A DNA stretch of 7,133 nucleotides from assembly GCA_030648225.1 (NCBI GenBank), contig JAUSIA010000489.1:1-7133 (forward strand), written 5' to 3'. The translations under genes were made by a program, and so were the position numbers. Every line of letters starts with the position of its first letter. Within the stretch, counting starts at the first letter, position 1. The notes under the pieces are model-generated. The model was not told the DNA's origin, made no database searches, and saw only the letters and a list, made by a program, of their open reading frames with translations. Source of the stretch: Ignavibacteria bacterium. GTDB taxonomy: Bacteria; Bacteroidota; Ignavibacteria; Ignavibacteriales; Ignavibacteriaceae. Positions 1-6,885 of this stretch are shown piece by piece.

Positions 1-555
1 CAAGAATTATTTATTTCTAATCTTGGGGCTTCTATATTTACTCCAGCTACAGTAAACTTTGAATTAAATACACTTCAAGAAGGATCTTATTTTTTAGATA
101 TTACTATAAATAGTAAAAATGTAATGGGGTTGATTACGGTAACGAATGAATCCTTCGAATTAAAAATTCAACCAAACAATATTATTTATTTTTACAAAGA
201 AGAATTATTTCGTATCCCTAAAACAATTATTTGGGGACAAGCAGAATCAATTGAACAAGCTCCATATCAGTTGTTTTTAGATTCACTTGTTATTTTAGGC
301 GCTCAAAATCATAATTTACAACCTGGCGATTATTACTACTTTGAAGTTAACTCTCAAGGTGGTTTTAATACACATTCAGCGCTTGGTATGGCACACGGAG
401 AATATTTTCTATACAATTTTGAAGGCGATACACTAACAACTCGAAATTTGGTTAAAAGATTTGCAAAGAGATATTTGGACTCTATCTACATTCAATTTTT
501 CGGTGGAAGAGGCGAAATGTATTACAGCACAGTTTTAAAAAATGAGCCTTGGTAA
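1..555 (+). CDS. Hypothetical beta-rich protein, 5'-truncated by the window edge
   Basis: I do not recognise this protein. The frame is open from base 1 and gives 184 visible residues before TAA at 553-555. The ATG at 124 is probably internal: no Shine-Dalgarno precedes it, and the 41 codons before it read as coherent protein (for example EGSYFLDITINSK). The visible part is rich in alternating hydrophobic/polar stretches and aromatics (YYYFEV, IIYFYKEELF), which suggests beta strands. No transmembrane helix, lipobox or catalytic motif is visible. A basic stretch (NLVKRFAKRY) lies near the C-terminus. The gene is AT-rich, with frequent TTA, ATT and AAT codons, and looks more AT-rich than tdh and kbl. 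An attC-like element starts about ten bases after the stop, so this could be an integron cassette gene. That is inference. Confidence 0.75.
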   Translation, partial: QELFISNLGASIFTPATVNFELNTLQEGSYFLDITINSKNVMGLITVTNESFELKIQPNNIIYFYKEELFRIPKTIIWGQAESIEQAPYQLFLDSLVILGAQNHNLQPGDYYYFEVNSQGGFNTHSALGMAHGEYFLYNFEGDTLTTRNLVKRFAKRYLDSIYIQFFGGRGEMYYSTVLKNEPW

Positions 556-564
556 TAAAACGCT

Positions 565-661
565 TTATAACCCGCAACTCAACCTGACCGCTTCTTTTCT
601 CGTGGCATTTTCAGTTTCTTGGGTTGATTGCAATCCGAAAGGTTGTTGTTCAAAGTTATAC
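565..661 (+). other. Possible integron attC-like recombination site
   Basis: The ends are imperfect nested inverted repeats. ATAAC (567-571) pairs with GTTAT (655-659). Unpaired 4-nt spacers follow on each side (572-575 and 651-654). Then AAC-TC-AACCT (576-585) faces AGGTT-GTT-GTT (640-650), with one extra base on one side. This outer R box, spacer, inner L box with an extrahelical base is the attC architecture, and the ~97-bp length is in the usual range. The internal CGTGGCATTTTCAG (601-614) resembles, from memory, a segment common in Vibrio-type attC sites. The apex contains the perfect palindrome GATTGCAATC (626-635). The position just after a stop codon also fits. Against it, GTTATAC deviates from the GTTRRRY consensus and no integrase is in view. 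Confidence 0.4.
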
Positions 662-750
662 TATTATGAAAGTTTTTTATAAATCATTGGCTTTGTAGTT
701 TTATTCGGCAGTCTTGTTATGGGCTGCTGGTATTGGTCGGTAGAGACGCT

Positions 751-768
751 TAACTCCATTAGGAGTTA
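751..768. repeat. Short palindromic repeat, copy 1
   Basis: TAACTCC (751-757) and GGAGTTA (762-768) form a perfect 7-bp inverted repeat around ATTA, followed by TATGTTGTAG. The core AACTCC...GGAGTT and the downstream ATGTT match copy 2 about 51 bp away, so this is a repeat unit and not a chance hairpin. From memory, AACTCC/GGAGTT palindromes with an ATGTTTGTAG-like tail are dispersed through Bacteroidota genomes. Function unknown. Confidence 0.6.
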
Positions 769-800
769 TATGTTGTAGACAAATGCAAAAAACACAAACC

Positions 801-819
801 TGAACTCCAGAGGAGTTCA
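801..819. repeat. Short palindromic repeat, copy 2
   Basis: TGAACTCC (801-808) and GGAGTTCA (812-819) form a perfect 8-bp inverted repeat around AGA, followed by ATGTT (819-823). It shares the AACTCC/GGAGTT arms and ATGTT tail with copy 1, in the same orientation. No T-tract follows, so it is unlikely to be an intrinsic terminator in the + direction. Confidence 0.6.
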
Positions 820-1021
820 ATGTTATTAACAATCTATTTCTTTATTTCTTTTCTATTTTTACAAAAGTTTTCTAAACGACGAGACTATACCATATACCTC
901 TATACCCTTTATTTATTCCATTGTTCCAAAATATTTTGCCTGATGTGAGTTAATTATTTATCTTCCGCAAGTTTTAAAAAATCAATTATGCTTTTTCAAA
1001 TAAATCCAACCAAAAAAATCC

Positions 1022-1026
1022 AAGGG
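1022..1026 (+). promoter_or_regulatory. Ribosome binding site that fixes the tricorn-like start
   Basis: AAGGG sits six nucleotides before the ATG at 1033. The earlier in-frame ATG at 988 has no purine-rich site upstream. It would also put 15 polar residues ahead of an otherwise well-formed signal peptide. Start 1033 is therefore preferred. Confidence 0.65.
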
Positions 1027-1032
1027 TATTAT

Positions 1033-4000
1033 ATGAAATCCAGATTTATTCTGATTACTCTTTTATTTTTTTCTTTTTTCACTTTTGCACAGGAAGCCCG
1101 TCTTTTAAGGTTTCCAACTATTCATAGCAATCAAATAGTTTTTTCTTATGCAGGTGATCTTTACACTGTATCTTCTTCAGGAGGTACTGCAAGAAAATTA
1201 ACCAACGATGAGGGTTATGAAATGTTTGCCCGCTTTTCCCCCGATGGGAAATGGATTGCATTTACAGGACAATATGATGGTAATACAGAAGTTTATGTAA
1301 TACCTTCTGAAGGAGGAATTCCAAAAAGATTAAGCTATACTGCTACATTAGACCGTGATGATGTTTCAGACAGAATGGGTCCGAATAATATTGTTATAGG
1401 CTGGAGAGATAATGAGAATATTCTTCTTCGTTCAAGATGGAGAGATTTCAACTCATTCATTGGGCAGCTTTACCTGCAGCCATTAAATGGCGGAATGCTT
1501 GAACAGCTTCCTCTTCCACGCGGTGGTTTCTCTTCTTATTCACCTGATAAAAAGAAGCTTGCTTACAACAGAGTTTTCAGAGAATTCAGAACATGGAAAA
1601 GATATAGAGGCGGACAGGCAGATGATGTTTGGATTTATGATTTTGAAACTAAGAAGATTGAGGATGTAACTAATAATCCGGCACAGGATATTATACCGAT
1701 GTGGTCTGGCAATAAGATTTATTTTATTTCGGATCGTGATTCGAGAATGAATCTTTTTGTTTATAATCTTGATACAAAAGAAACTACAAAACTAACAGAC
1801 TTCACAGATTTCGATATAAAGTTTCCTTCTTTGGGAGATAATGCAATTGTATTTGAGATTGGCGGATACATTTACAAAATGGATCTCGCAACAGAAAAAG
1901 CTGAGAAAGTTACGATCAATATAAATGAAGACTTTGTTTCAGGAAGAGGCGGATTGAGAGACGTTAGTAAAGACGTATCGAATTATGAAATCTCTCCTGA
2001 TGGAAACAGAGCTTTATTTGGTGCACGCGGAGAAGTTTTTACTGTTCCTTTAAAAAATGGTAATACCAGGAATCTTACAAATACAAGCGGAGTACATGAA
2101 AGAAATTCAAAATGGTCTCCCGATGGAAAATGGATTGCGTATATTTCTGATGCAACCGGTGAAGATGAAATTTATATTGTCGCACAGGATGGAAAACCTG
2201 CCTCGCCGTCAGGCAGGTCCGAACCGATACAAATAACAAAAAACGGTGATAATTACAAATACCAAATCTTCTGGTCTCCCGATAGTAAAAAATTATTATG
2301 GGGAGATAAGATGCAGCGATTGCAATATGTAGATATTGATTCTAAAGATATAACTCTTGTGGATCACGCAACAGCATGGGAAATACGAATCTACTGTTGG
2401 TCGCCAGACAGCAAATGGATTGCTTATTCGAGACCAGAGGAAGATGTAATGACAAAAATTTATATCTACTCACTTGATAAAAAAGAAAAATACGAAGTAA
2501 CCGATGGCTGGTATTCTTCATCTGCACCGGAATTCAGTGATGATGGTAAATACCTTTTCTTTGAGTCGAACAGAAGCTTCTCACCGAAATACGGCTGGAC
2601 CGAATGGAATCATATTTATACTGATATGTCTAAAATCTATCTTGTTACTCTTTCAATGGAAACAAAATCCCCTTTCGAACCAAAGAGCGATGAAGTTAAA
2701 ATTAATGGTGAGGATAAAGATAAAGAAGATAAAAAGGAAGATGATAAGAAAGATTCCAAAGAAGTTATTGTAAAAGTTGATACAGATGGTTTAGTAAACA
2801 GGATACTTGAACTTCCTGTAAGCTCATCCAATTATTCTTCTATTACATCTGCAGGAGATAAAATTTATTATATGAGAAGCGGTTCAGCGGATGAAAACGC
2901 AAAACTTTTTCTGTTCGAGCTTGACAAGCAGAAAGAAACTGAGCTTGGAGAGATTGATGGTTATGAAATTTCTTATGATAATAAGAAAATGCTTGTTGGT
3001 CATAAAGGTTCTTATGCAATAATTGATCTGCCATTAAACAAAGTTGAGCTGAAAGAAAAACTTGACCTTAAGGGTATGAAGGTTAATCTTGACCGCTACA
3101 CAGAGTGGGAACAAATCTTTAATGAGAGCTGGAGACAGATGAGGGATTTCTTTTACGCACCGAATATGCATGGCGTTGACTGGGCAAAAATAAAAGCAAC
3201 CTATCAGCCATTATTAAAATATGTTAACCACAGGGCTGATCTTACTTACATAATAGGAGAAATGATTGGTGAGCTTAATGCCGGTCATTCTTATGTCGGT
3301 GGAGGTGATTATCCGAAAGCTGAGAAAATAAAATTAGGTCTACTCGGAGCTGAACTTGTTAAGGATGAATCAGGCTATTTTAAAATTATAAAAATATTAA
3401 AGAGTCAGAACTGGGATAAGAATGTCCGTAATCCTTTAACTGATATTGGTGTTAATGTTAAAGAGGGAGATTATATAATTGCTGTTGACCGCATTTCAAC
3501 AATAGAGATGGAAAATATTTATTCCTCACTTGTTGATAAAGCAGATAAGCAGGTAACTCTACTTATAAATTCGTCACCGGATGAGAGTGGTGCAAAAGAA
3601 AATGTTGTTATTCCTATTGATGATGAACAGCCGCTCTATTATTACACATGGGTTCAGAATAATATTGATAAAGTTAACAAAGCAACTGATGGGAAAGTCG
3701 GTTATCTTCATATTCCTGATATGGGACCGGGCGGACTTAATGAGTTTGTAAAATATTATTATCCACAGCTTAAAAAAGAAGCCCTGATTATTGATGTTAG
3801 AGGAAACGGTGGCGGCAATGTTTCCCCACAGATTATTGAAAGACTGAGACGCGAAATCGTTCTTATTGATGTAGCAAGAAACTCCGCCACAAATTATAAT
3901 CCTGGTGGAATGCATGTTGGCCCGAAAGTCTGCCTGCTGAATGAATTCTCCGCTTCCGATGGAGATATCTTTCCTTATAGGTTTAAGCATTACAAACTCG

Positions 4001-4299
4001 GCAAGCTTATAGGAAAAAGATCATGGGGAGGGGTTGTTGGAATAAGAGGGACTAATCCATTTGTTGATGGAGGTTTTCTGAACAGACCTGAATTTTCCCG
4101 TTATGATGTTGAAGGAAAAGAATGGGTTATGGAAGGTCATGGAGTTGAACCTGATATTTATGTTGATAATGATCCATCAATGGAATTTGAAGGAATTGAT
4201 CAGCAGCTTAACAAAGCAATTGAAGTTGCATTAGAAGAGCTAGAAAAGAATCCGGTGAAACATCCTGTTGCGCCGCCATACCCGATTAAGAATAAATAA
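1033..4299 (+). CDS. Exported tricorn protease homologue (peptidase family S41)
   Basis: A 1,088-residue serine peptidase of the tricorn type, a family that degrades oligopeptides; this length is usual for bacterial members. The start at 1033 gives a signal peptide (residues 1-19, cleavage probably FTFA|QEA), so it should act in the periplasm or at the cell surface, unlike archaeal cytosolic tricorn. PD40/TolB-like propeller repeats appear near residues 68 (FSPDGKWIAF), 320, 361 (WSPDGKWIAY), 414, 456 and 501, consistent with two beta-propellers. A charged Lys/Asp/Glu linker covers about 560-577. A PDZ-like region spans about 765-865, then the S41 core with RGNGGGN at 923-929. By comparison with Thermoplasma tricorn, the catalytic residues are His752 (NAGHS), nucleophile Ser975 next to Asp976 (SASDGD) and Glu1039 (GVEPD); all are present. 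Odd feature: a GC-rich palindrome inserted in frame at residues 389-396. It appears to be transcribed alone; the next gene is 223 bp away. Confidence 0.93.
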   Translation: MKSRFILITLLFFSFFTFAQEARLLRFPTIHSNQIVFSYAGDLYTVSSSGGTARKLTNDEGYEMFARFSPDGKWIAFTGQYDGNTEVYVIPSEGGIPKRLSYTATLDRDDVSDRMGPNNIVIGWRDNENILLRSRWRDFNSFIGQLYLQPLNGGMLEQLPLPRGGFSSYSPDKKKLAYNRVFREFRTWKRYRGGQADDVWIYDFETKKIEDVTNNPAQDIIPMWSGNKIYFISDRDSRMNLFVYNLDTKETTKLTDFTDFDIKFPSLGDNAIVFEIGGYIYKMDLATEKAEKVTININEDFVSGRGGLRDVSKDVSNYEISPDGNRALFGARGEVFTVPLKNGNTRNLTNTSGVHERNSKWSPDGKWIAYISDATGEDEIYIVAQDGKPASPSGRSEPIQITKNGDNYKYQIFWSPDSKKLLWGDKMQRLQYVDIDSKDITLVDHATAWEIRIYCWSPDSKWIAYSRPEEDVMTKIYIYSLDKKEKYEVTDGWYSSSAPEFSDDGKYLFFESNRSFSPKYGWTEWNHIYTDMSKIYLVTLSMETKSPFEPKSDEVKINGEDKDKEDKKEDDKKDSKEVIVKVDTDGLVNRILELPVSSSNYSSITSAGDKIYYMRSGSADENAKLFLFELDKQKETELGEIDGYEISYDNKKMLVGHKGSYAIIDLPLNKVELKEKLDLKGMKVNLDRYTEWEQIFNESWRQMRDFFYAPNMHGVDWAKIKATYQPLLKYVNHRADLTYIIGEMIGELNAGHSYVGGGDYPKAEKIKLGLLGAELVKDESGYFKIIKILKSQNWDKNVRNPLTDIGVNVKEGDYIIAVDRISTIEMENIYSSLVDKADKQVTLLINSSPDESGAKENVVIPIDDEQPLYYYTWVQNNIDKVNKATDGKVGYLHIPDMGPGGLNEFVKYYYPQLKKEALIIDVRGNGGGNVSPQIIERLRREIVLIDVARNSATNYNPGGMHVGPKVCLLNEFSASDGDIFPYRFKHYKLGKLIGKRSWGGVVGIRGTNPFVDGGFLNRPEFSRYDVEGKEWVMEGHGVEPDIYVDNDPSMEFEGIDQQLNKAIEVALEELEKNPVKHPVAPPYPIKNK
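2196..2218. repeat. GC-rich palindrome embedded in the tricorn-like coding sequence
   Basis: ACCTGCCT (2196-2203) and AGGCAGGT (2211-2218) form a perfect 8-bp inverted repeat with a 7-nt loop. Of bases 2197-2217, 16 of 21 are G or C, against an AT-rich surrounding gene. It is read in frame as PASPSGRS (residues 389-396) between the strand IYIVAQDGK and the strand SEPIQIT, that is, in a turn of a propeller blade. The most likely reading is insertion of a dispersed palindromic repeat, of the CCTGCC/GGCAGG kind, that kept the frame. Confidence 0.6.
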
Positions 4300-4319
4300 A
4301 ATGGTATTAAGTAAAATTT

Positions 4320-4366
4320 CTTGAACTTGCACTTGAACTTGAACTGTCACTCTGTTCAGGTTCAAG
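4320..4366 (+). terminator. Hairpin of CTTGAAC repeats after the tricorn-like gene
   Basis: CTTGAACTTGAAC (4332-4344) pairs with GTTCAGGTTCAAG (4354-4366) over 13 positions (12 Watson-Crick, one G-U) around a 9-nt loop. It begins 32 bases after the stop codon. The left arm lies in a 12-bp-period direct repeat, with CTTGAACTTG at both 4320-4329 and 4332-4341. The next bases are ATTAAGTTC with no T-run, so it is not a classical intrinsic terminator. It may stabilise the mRNA 3' end or be a dispersed repeat. Confidence 0.4.
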
Positions 4367-4421
4367 ATTAAGTTCTGAATACTACGGCATATCATTTCTT
4401 TCAACCCTTTCGTAAACTTTA

Positions 4422-4453
4422 TTTGTCCTTTATTCCCCTTATCTCTAATTTTG
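4422..4453 (+). promoter_or_regulatory. Bacteroidota-type promoter for tdh
   Basis: TTTG (4422-4425) is followed after 20 bases by TAATTTTG (4446-4453). This matches the -33 TTTG and -7 TAnnTTTG elements described for Bacteroidota primary sigma factor promoters, with suitable spacing. Transcription would begin near 4460, giving a leader of about 60 nt before tdh. Confidence 0.5.
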
Positions 4454-4508
4454 AATAAAATAATTTTAATTATTCTTTTTAAATGAAATTACACTTAAAG
4501 CTTTCCTC

Positions 4509-4515
4509 AAAGGGA
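4509..4515 (+). promoter_or_regulatory. Ribosome binding site of tdh
   Basis: AAAGGGA lies seven nucleotides before the ATG at 4523. The second in-frame ATG at 4532 aligns with the E. coli Tdh start (MKAL) but would be 16 nt away. The site therefore favours 4523 and a three-residue N-terminal extension. Confidence 0.6.
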
Positions 4516-4522
4516 TTCTAAT

Positions 4523-5557
4523 ATGAAAAAAATGAAAGCTCTTGTTAAAAAATATGATAAACCGGGTATCTGGATGGATGAAGTTCCTGTTCCTGAAATT
4601 GACATTAACGATGTCCTGATTAAAATTAAAAAAACTTCTATCTGCGGAACAGATATTCACATTTACAACTGGGATGAGTGGGCAAAAAAAACAATCCCTG
4701 TTCCTATGGTTGTTGGTCATGAATATGTCGGTACGGTTGAAGCATTTGGCAGCAACGTACAGGATGTAAAGATTGGAGAGCTTGTAAGCGGCGAAGGGCA
4801 TATAGTCTGCGGGCATTGCAGAAACTGCCGTGCAGGAAGAAGACATCTCTGCCCGAATACAAAAGGTGTTGGTGTAAACAGACCCGGTTGTTTTGCAGAA
4901 TATCTTTCAATACCTGTTTCAAATGTATGGCATTGCGATCCGAATATCCCAACAGATGTTTTATCAGTATTTGATCCTTTCGGTAATGCAGTTCATACAA
5001 CATTGAGCTTCGATGTTCTGGGTGAAGATGTTCTTGTTACAGGTGCAGGTCCAATCGGAATTATGGCGGCAGCAATTGCTTTACATGCGGGTGCAAGGTT
5101 TGTTGTTATTACTGATATGAACCCCTATAGGCTTGAGCTTGCAAAAAAAATCGGCGTTACCCGCGCTGTTGATGTAAGTAAAGAAAAACTTCCTGATGTT
5201 GTTAAAGAACTTGGAATGAAGGAAGGTTTTGATGTGGGATTGGAAATGTCCGGCAGCCCAAAAGCTTTAAATGATATGATAGATGTTATGTTCCATGGAG
5301 GTAAGATTGCGCTGCTTGGTATTCTTCCATCAAGTGCCTCAGTAGATTGGGTGAAAGTTGTTTTTAACGGACTTACTCTTAAAGGAATCTATGGCAGAGA
5401 AATGTTTGAAACCTGGTATAAGATGACAGCAATGGTACAAAGCGGGTTAGACATAACTCCCATAATAACTCACCGCTTTCCGATTGATCAGTACCAGGAA
5501 GCTTTTGAGTTGATGAAGTCAGGAAATTCTGGAAAAGTAATTCTTAATTGGGAATAA
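4523..5557 (+). CDS. tdh: L-threonine 3-dehydrogenase
   Basis: A cytosolic zinc-dependent medium-chain dehydrogenase that oxidises L-threonine with NAD+ to 2-amino-3-oxobutanoate. At 344 residues it matches the usual ~341, and it follows the E. coli sequence closely with an offset of three (C41 here is C38 there). Catalytic zinc ligands: Cys41, His66, Glu67. Proton relay candidates: Thr43, His46 and His93. The structural zinc site is Cys96, Cys99, Cys102 and Cys110 (CGHCRNC). The Rossmann motif GAGPIG is at 174-179, and Asp198 at the end of the second strand (VVITDMN) indicates NAD+ over NADP+. The substrate-loop segment [12 protein letters not shown] is conserved. kbl follows 78 bp downstream on the same strand, the usual partner for converting threonine to glycine and acetyl-CoA. 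No disruption is seen. Confidence 0.97.
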   Translation: MKKMKALVKKYDKPGIWMDEVPVPEIDINDVLIKIKKTSICGTDIHIYNWDEWAKKTIPVPMVVGHEYVGTVEAFGSNVQDVKIGELVSGEGHIVCGHCRNCRAGRRHLCPNTKGVGVNRPGCFAEYLSIPVSNVWHCDPNIPTDVLSVFDPFGNAVHTTLSFDVLGEDVLVTGAGPIGIMAAAIALHAGARFVVITDMNPYRLELAKKIGVTRAVDVSKEKLPDVVKELGMKEGFDVGLEMSGSPKALNDMIDVMFHGGKIALLGILPSSASVDWVKVVFNGLTLKGIYGREMFETWYKMTAMVQSGLDITPIITHRFPIDQYQEAFELMKSGNSGKVILNWE

Positions 5558-5566
5558 TTTCTTTAC

Positions 5567-5630
5567 CACAGAGACACGGCGACACTGAGTCTCTGTGAGC
5601 TCAGTGCTTATTTTTTTTCAATCACAGAGG
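5567..5630 (+). promoter_or_regulatory. tdh-kbl spacer with competing hairpins, possible attenuator
   Basis: Three alternative pairings share bases. Stem A joins CACAGAGAC (5567-5575) to GTCTCTGTG (5589-5597), nine perfect pairs. Stem B joins CACTGAG (5583-5589) to CTCAGTG (5600-5606) and is followed by eight Ts. Stem C joins CTCTGTG (5591-5597) to CACAGAG (5623-5629), which contains most of the kbl ribosome binding site AGAGG (5626-5630). A excludes B because they share G5589 and interlock. A excludes C because they compete for the same arm. The layout could set how much kbl is made relative to tdh. A caution: CACAGAGAC-type repeats are common spacer sequences in environmental genomes, from memory, so the fold may be a by-product. 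Confidence 0.35.
5583..5618 (+). terminator. Candidate intrinsic terminator between tdh and kbl
   Basis: A 7-bp perfect stem (5583-5589 with 5600-5606) with a 10-nt loop is followed within four bases by a run of eight Ts (5611-5618). The stem is short and has no long GC clamp, so termination would be partial at best. That fits read-through into kbl. Confidence 0.4.
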
Positions 5631-5635
5631 AATTT

Positions 5636-6826
5636 ATGAACACATTCGTAAAAAAACATTATTCAGAAATATTAAAGAACATTGAATCCGAAGGTCTTTA
5701 TAAAAAAGAACGAGTAATTTCTTCTCCACAAAGTGCTCACATAGAAGTAACTGGTGGGCAGCAGGTTTTAAATATGTGTGCTAATAATTACCTGGGACTT
5801 GCAGACAATCCTGAAATAATTGAAGCTGCAAAATCGAGCTATGATAAATGGGGTTATGGTCTTTCTTCTGTAAGGTTCATCTGCGGAACACAGCAGATCC
5901 ATAAAGAGCTTGAGAAAAAAATTACGGAATTTCTTGAGACAGAAGACACAATTCTTTACACATCCTGCTTTGATGCAAATGGTGGATTGTTTGAAACAAT
6001 CCTTACAGAAGAAGATGCAGTAATAAGTGATGAACTAAACCACGCAAGCATTATTGATGGAGTTCGTTTGTGTAAAGCTCAGCGTTACAGATATAAAAAT
6101 AATGATATGAATGATCTTAAAGAGAAGATCAAAGAAGCTAAATCAAACAATGCAAGACATCTTCTTATTGCGACTGATGGTGTCTTTTCAATGGATGGCT
6201 TTGTTGCAAATTTAAAAGGTATTTGCGATCTCGCAGATAAATATAATGCAATGGTTATGGTTGATGATTCACATGCAGTTGGATTTATGGGAAAGCATGG
6301 AAAAGGAACTCCCGAACATTGCGGAGTTTTAGGAAGAGTTGATGTAATTACAGGAACACTCGGTAAAGCTTTAGGTGGTGCAAGCGGCGGCTACACAAGC
6401 GGAAGAAAAGAGATAATTGATCTTCTTCGACAAAGATCCCGTCCCTATCTTTTCTCAAACACTGTTGCACCAAGCATTGTTTCGGCATCAATTAAAGTTC
6501 TGGAAATGCTTTCATCAACAACTCATCTTAGGGATAAGCTTGAAGAGAATACAAAATATTTCCGAGAGCAGATTACAAAAGCAGGATTAAATATAAAACC
6601 AGGCATTCATCCAATTGTACCAATTATGATTGGTGATGCTGCACTCTCACAAAAAATGGCAGCAAGACTTCTCGAGAAAGGCGTTTATGTAATTGGTTTC
6701 TTTTATCCCGTTGTACCAAAAGGTACTGCAAGAATAAGAGTGCAGATTTCTGCCGCACATACAAAAGAAGATCTGGATTTTGCAGTAAATGCATTTAAAG
6801 AAGTAAAAGAGGAAATGGGAATTTAA
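5636..6826 (+). CDS. kbl: Glycine C-acetyltransferase (2-amino-3-ketobutyrate CoA ligase)
   Basis: A cytosolic fold-type I PLP enzyme of the alpha-oxoamine synthase family. It takes the 2-amino-3-oxobutanoate made by Tdh and, with CoA, yields glycine and acetyl-CoA. At 396 residues it is close to the E. coli enzyme (398) and shares its numbering at key positions. Lys244 (GTLGKALGG) forms the Schiff base with PLP, Asp210 and His213 lie in VDDSHAVG, Ser185 in DGVFSMDG, and His136 ([11 protein letters not shown]) should stack on the cofactor. The N-terminal [10 protein letters not shown] and C-terminal [13 protein letters not shown] blocks typical of the family are present. The start at 5636 has AGAGG six nucleotides upstream. 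It lies 78 bp after tdh on the same strand, so co-transcription is likely, perhaps modulated by the spacer hairpins. No disruption is visible. Confidence 0.97.
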   Translation: MNTFVKKHYSEILKNIESEGLYKKERVISSPQSAHIEVTGGQQVLNMCANNYLGLADNPEIIEAAKSSYDKWGYGLSSVRFICGTQQIHKELEKKITEFLETEDTILYTSCFDANGGLFETILTEEDAVISDELNHASIIDGVRLCKAQRYRYKNNDMNDLKEKIKEAKSNNARHLLIATDGVFSMDGFVANLKGICDLADKYNAMVMVDDSHAVGFMGKHGKGTPEHCGVLGRVDVITGTLGKALGGASGGYTSGRKEIIDLLRQRSRPYLFSNTVAPSIVSASIKVLEMLSSTTHLRDKLEENTKYFREQITKAGLNIKPGIHPIVPIMIGDAALSQKMAARLLEKGVYVIGFFYPVVPKGTARIRVQISAAHTKEDLDFAVNAFKEVKEEMGI

Positions 6827-6837
6827 ATTCTCTTAAC

Positions 6838-6866
6838 TGCAGAACGACCAGACTGGTCGCTCTGCA
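6838..6866. terminator. Strong palindrome between convergent genes
   Basis: TGCAGA (6838-6843) pairs with TCTGCA (6861-6866), and CGACCAG (6845-6851) with CTGGTCG (6853-6859) around a single central A. One A/C mismatch (6844/6860) separates the two stems, giving an almost perfect 29-base palindrome. It begins 11 bases after the kbl stop, and about 20 bases beyond the end of the minus-strand gene remnant, so it could end transcription from both sides. There is no long T-run on either strand. It may also be a copy of a dispersed repeat. Confidence 0.5.
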
Positions 6867-6885
6867 TTAAACACAAAGAAAACCA

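Larger units (their letters stand above)
662..1032. other. Gene-free spacer upstream of the tricorn-like gene
   Basis: No supported gene lies here on either strand. A ten-codon frame (ATG at 666, TAG at 696) continues past its stop with hydrophobic codons to a second TAG at 741, but has no ribosome binding site. Two palindromic repeats (listed separately) occupy 751-819. Bases 820-960 are strongly AT- and pyrimidine-rich. The promoter of the tricorn-like gene should be in 840-1000, but I found no convincing TTTG/TAnnTTTG pair. The nearest candidates are TATTTTG at 932-938, which lacks a properly spaced upstream box, and a weak TTGCCT-N17-TATCTT (936-964). Confidence 0.5.

Noticed and set aside
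124..126. ATG at 124 as the true start of the first gene.
   Set aside because: No Shine-Dalgarno, and the open frame continues upstream to base 1 with protein-like sequence.
716..720. GTTAT at 716-720 as an alternative right end of the attC-like element.
   Set aside because: The flanking bases do not pair with the inner left-end box, whereas those at 640-659 do.
666..743. Short frame reading MKVFYKSLAL, stop, then a hydrophobic stretch to a second stop at 741.
   Set aside because: It might be the relic of a signal peptide start, but it is ten codons to the first stop with no ribosome binding site. This is too little to call.
936..964. Sigma70-like TTGCCT-N17-TATCTT upstream of the tricorn-like gene.
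   Set aside because: It matches four of six in each box, in a lineage where this promoter type is not the main one. Chance is likely in AT-rich DNA.
988..1032. Upstream ATG at 988 as the start of the tricorn-like gene.
   Set aside because: There is no ribosome binding site before it, and it would bury the signal peptide behind 15 polar residues. The ATG at 1033 has AAGGG six bases upstream.
3574..3990. 138-codon open frame on the minus strand inside the tricorn-like gene.
   Set aside because: It lies opposite the conserved S41 catalytic core, which explains the sequence fully. No protein-like features or ribosome binding site were noted.
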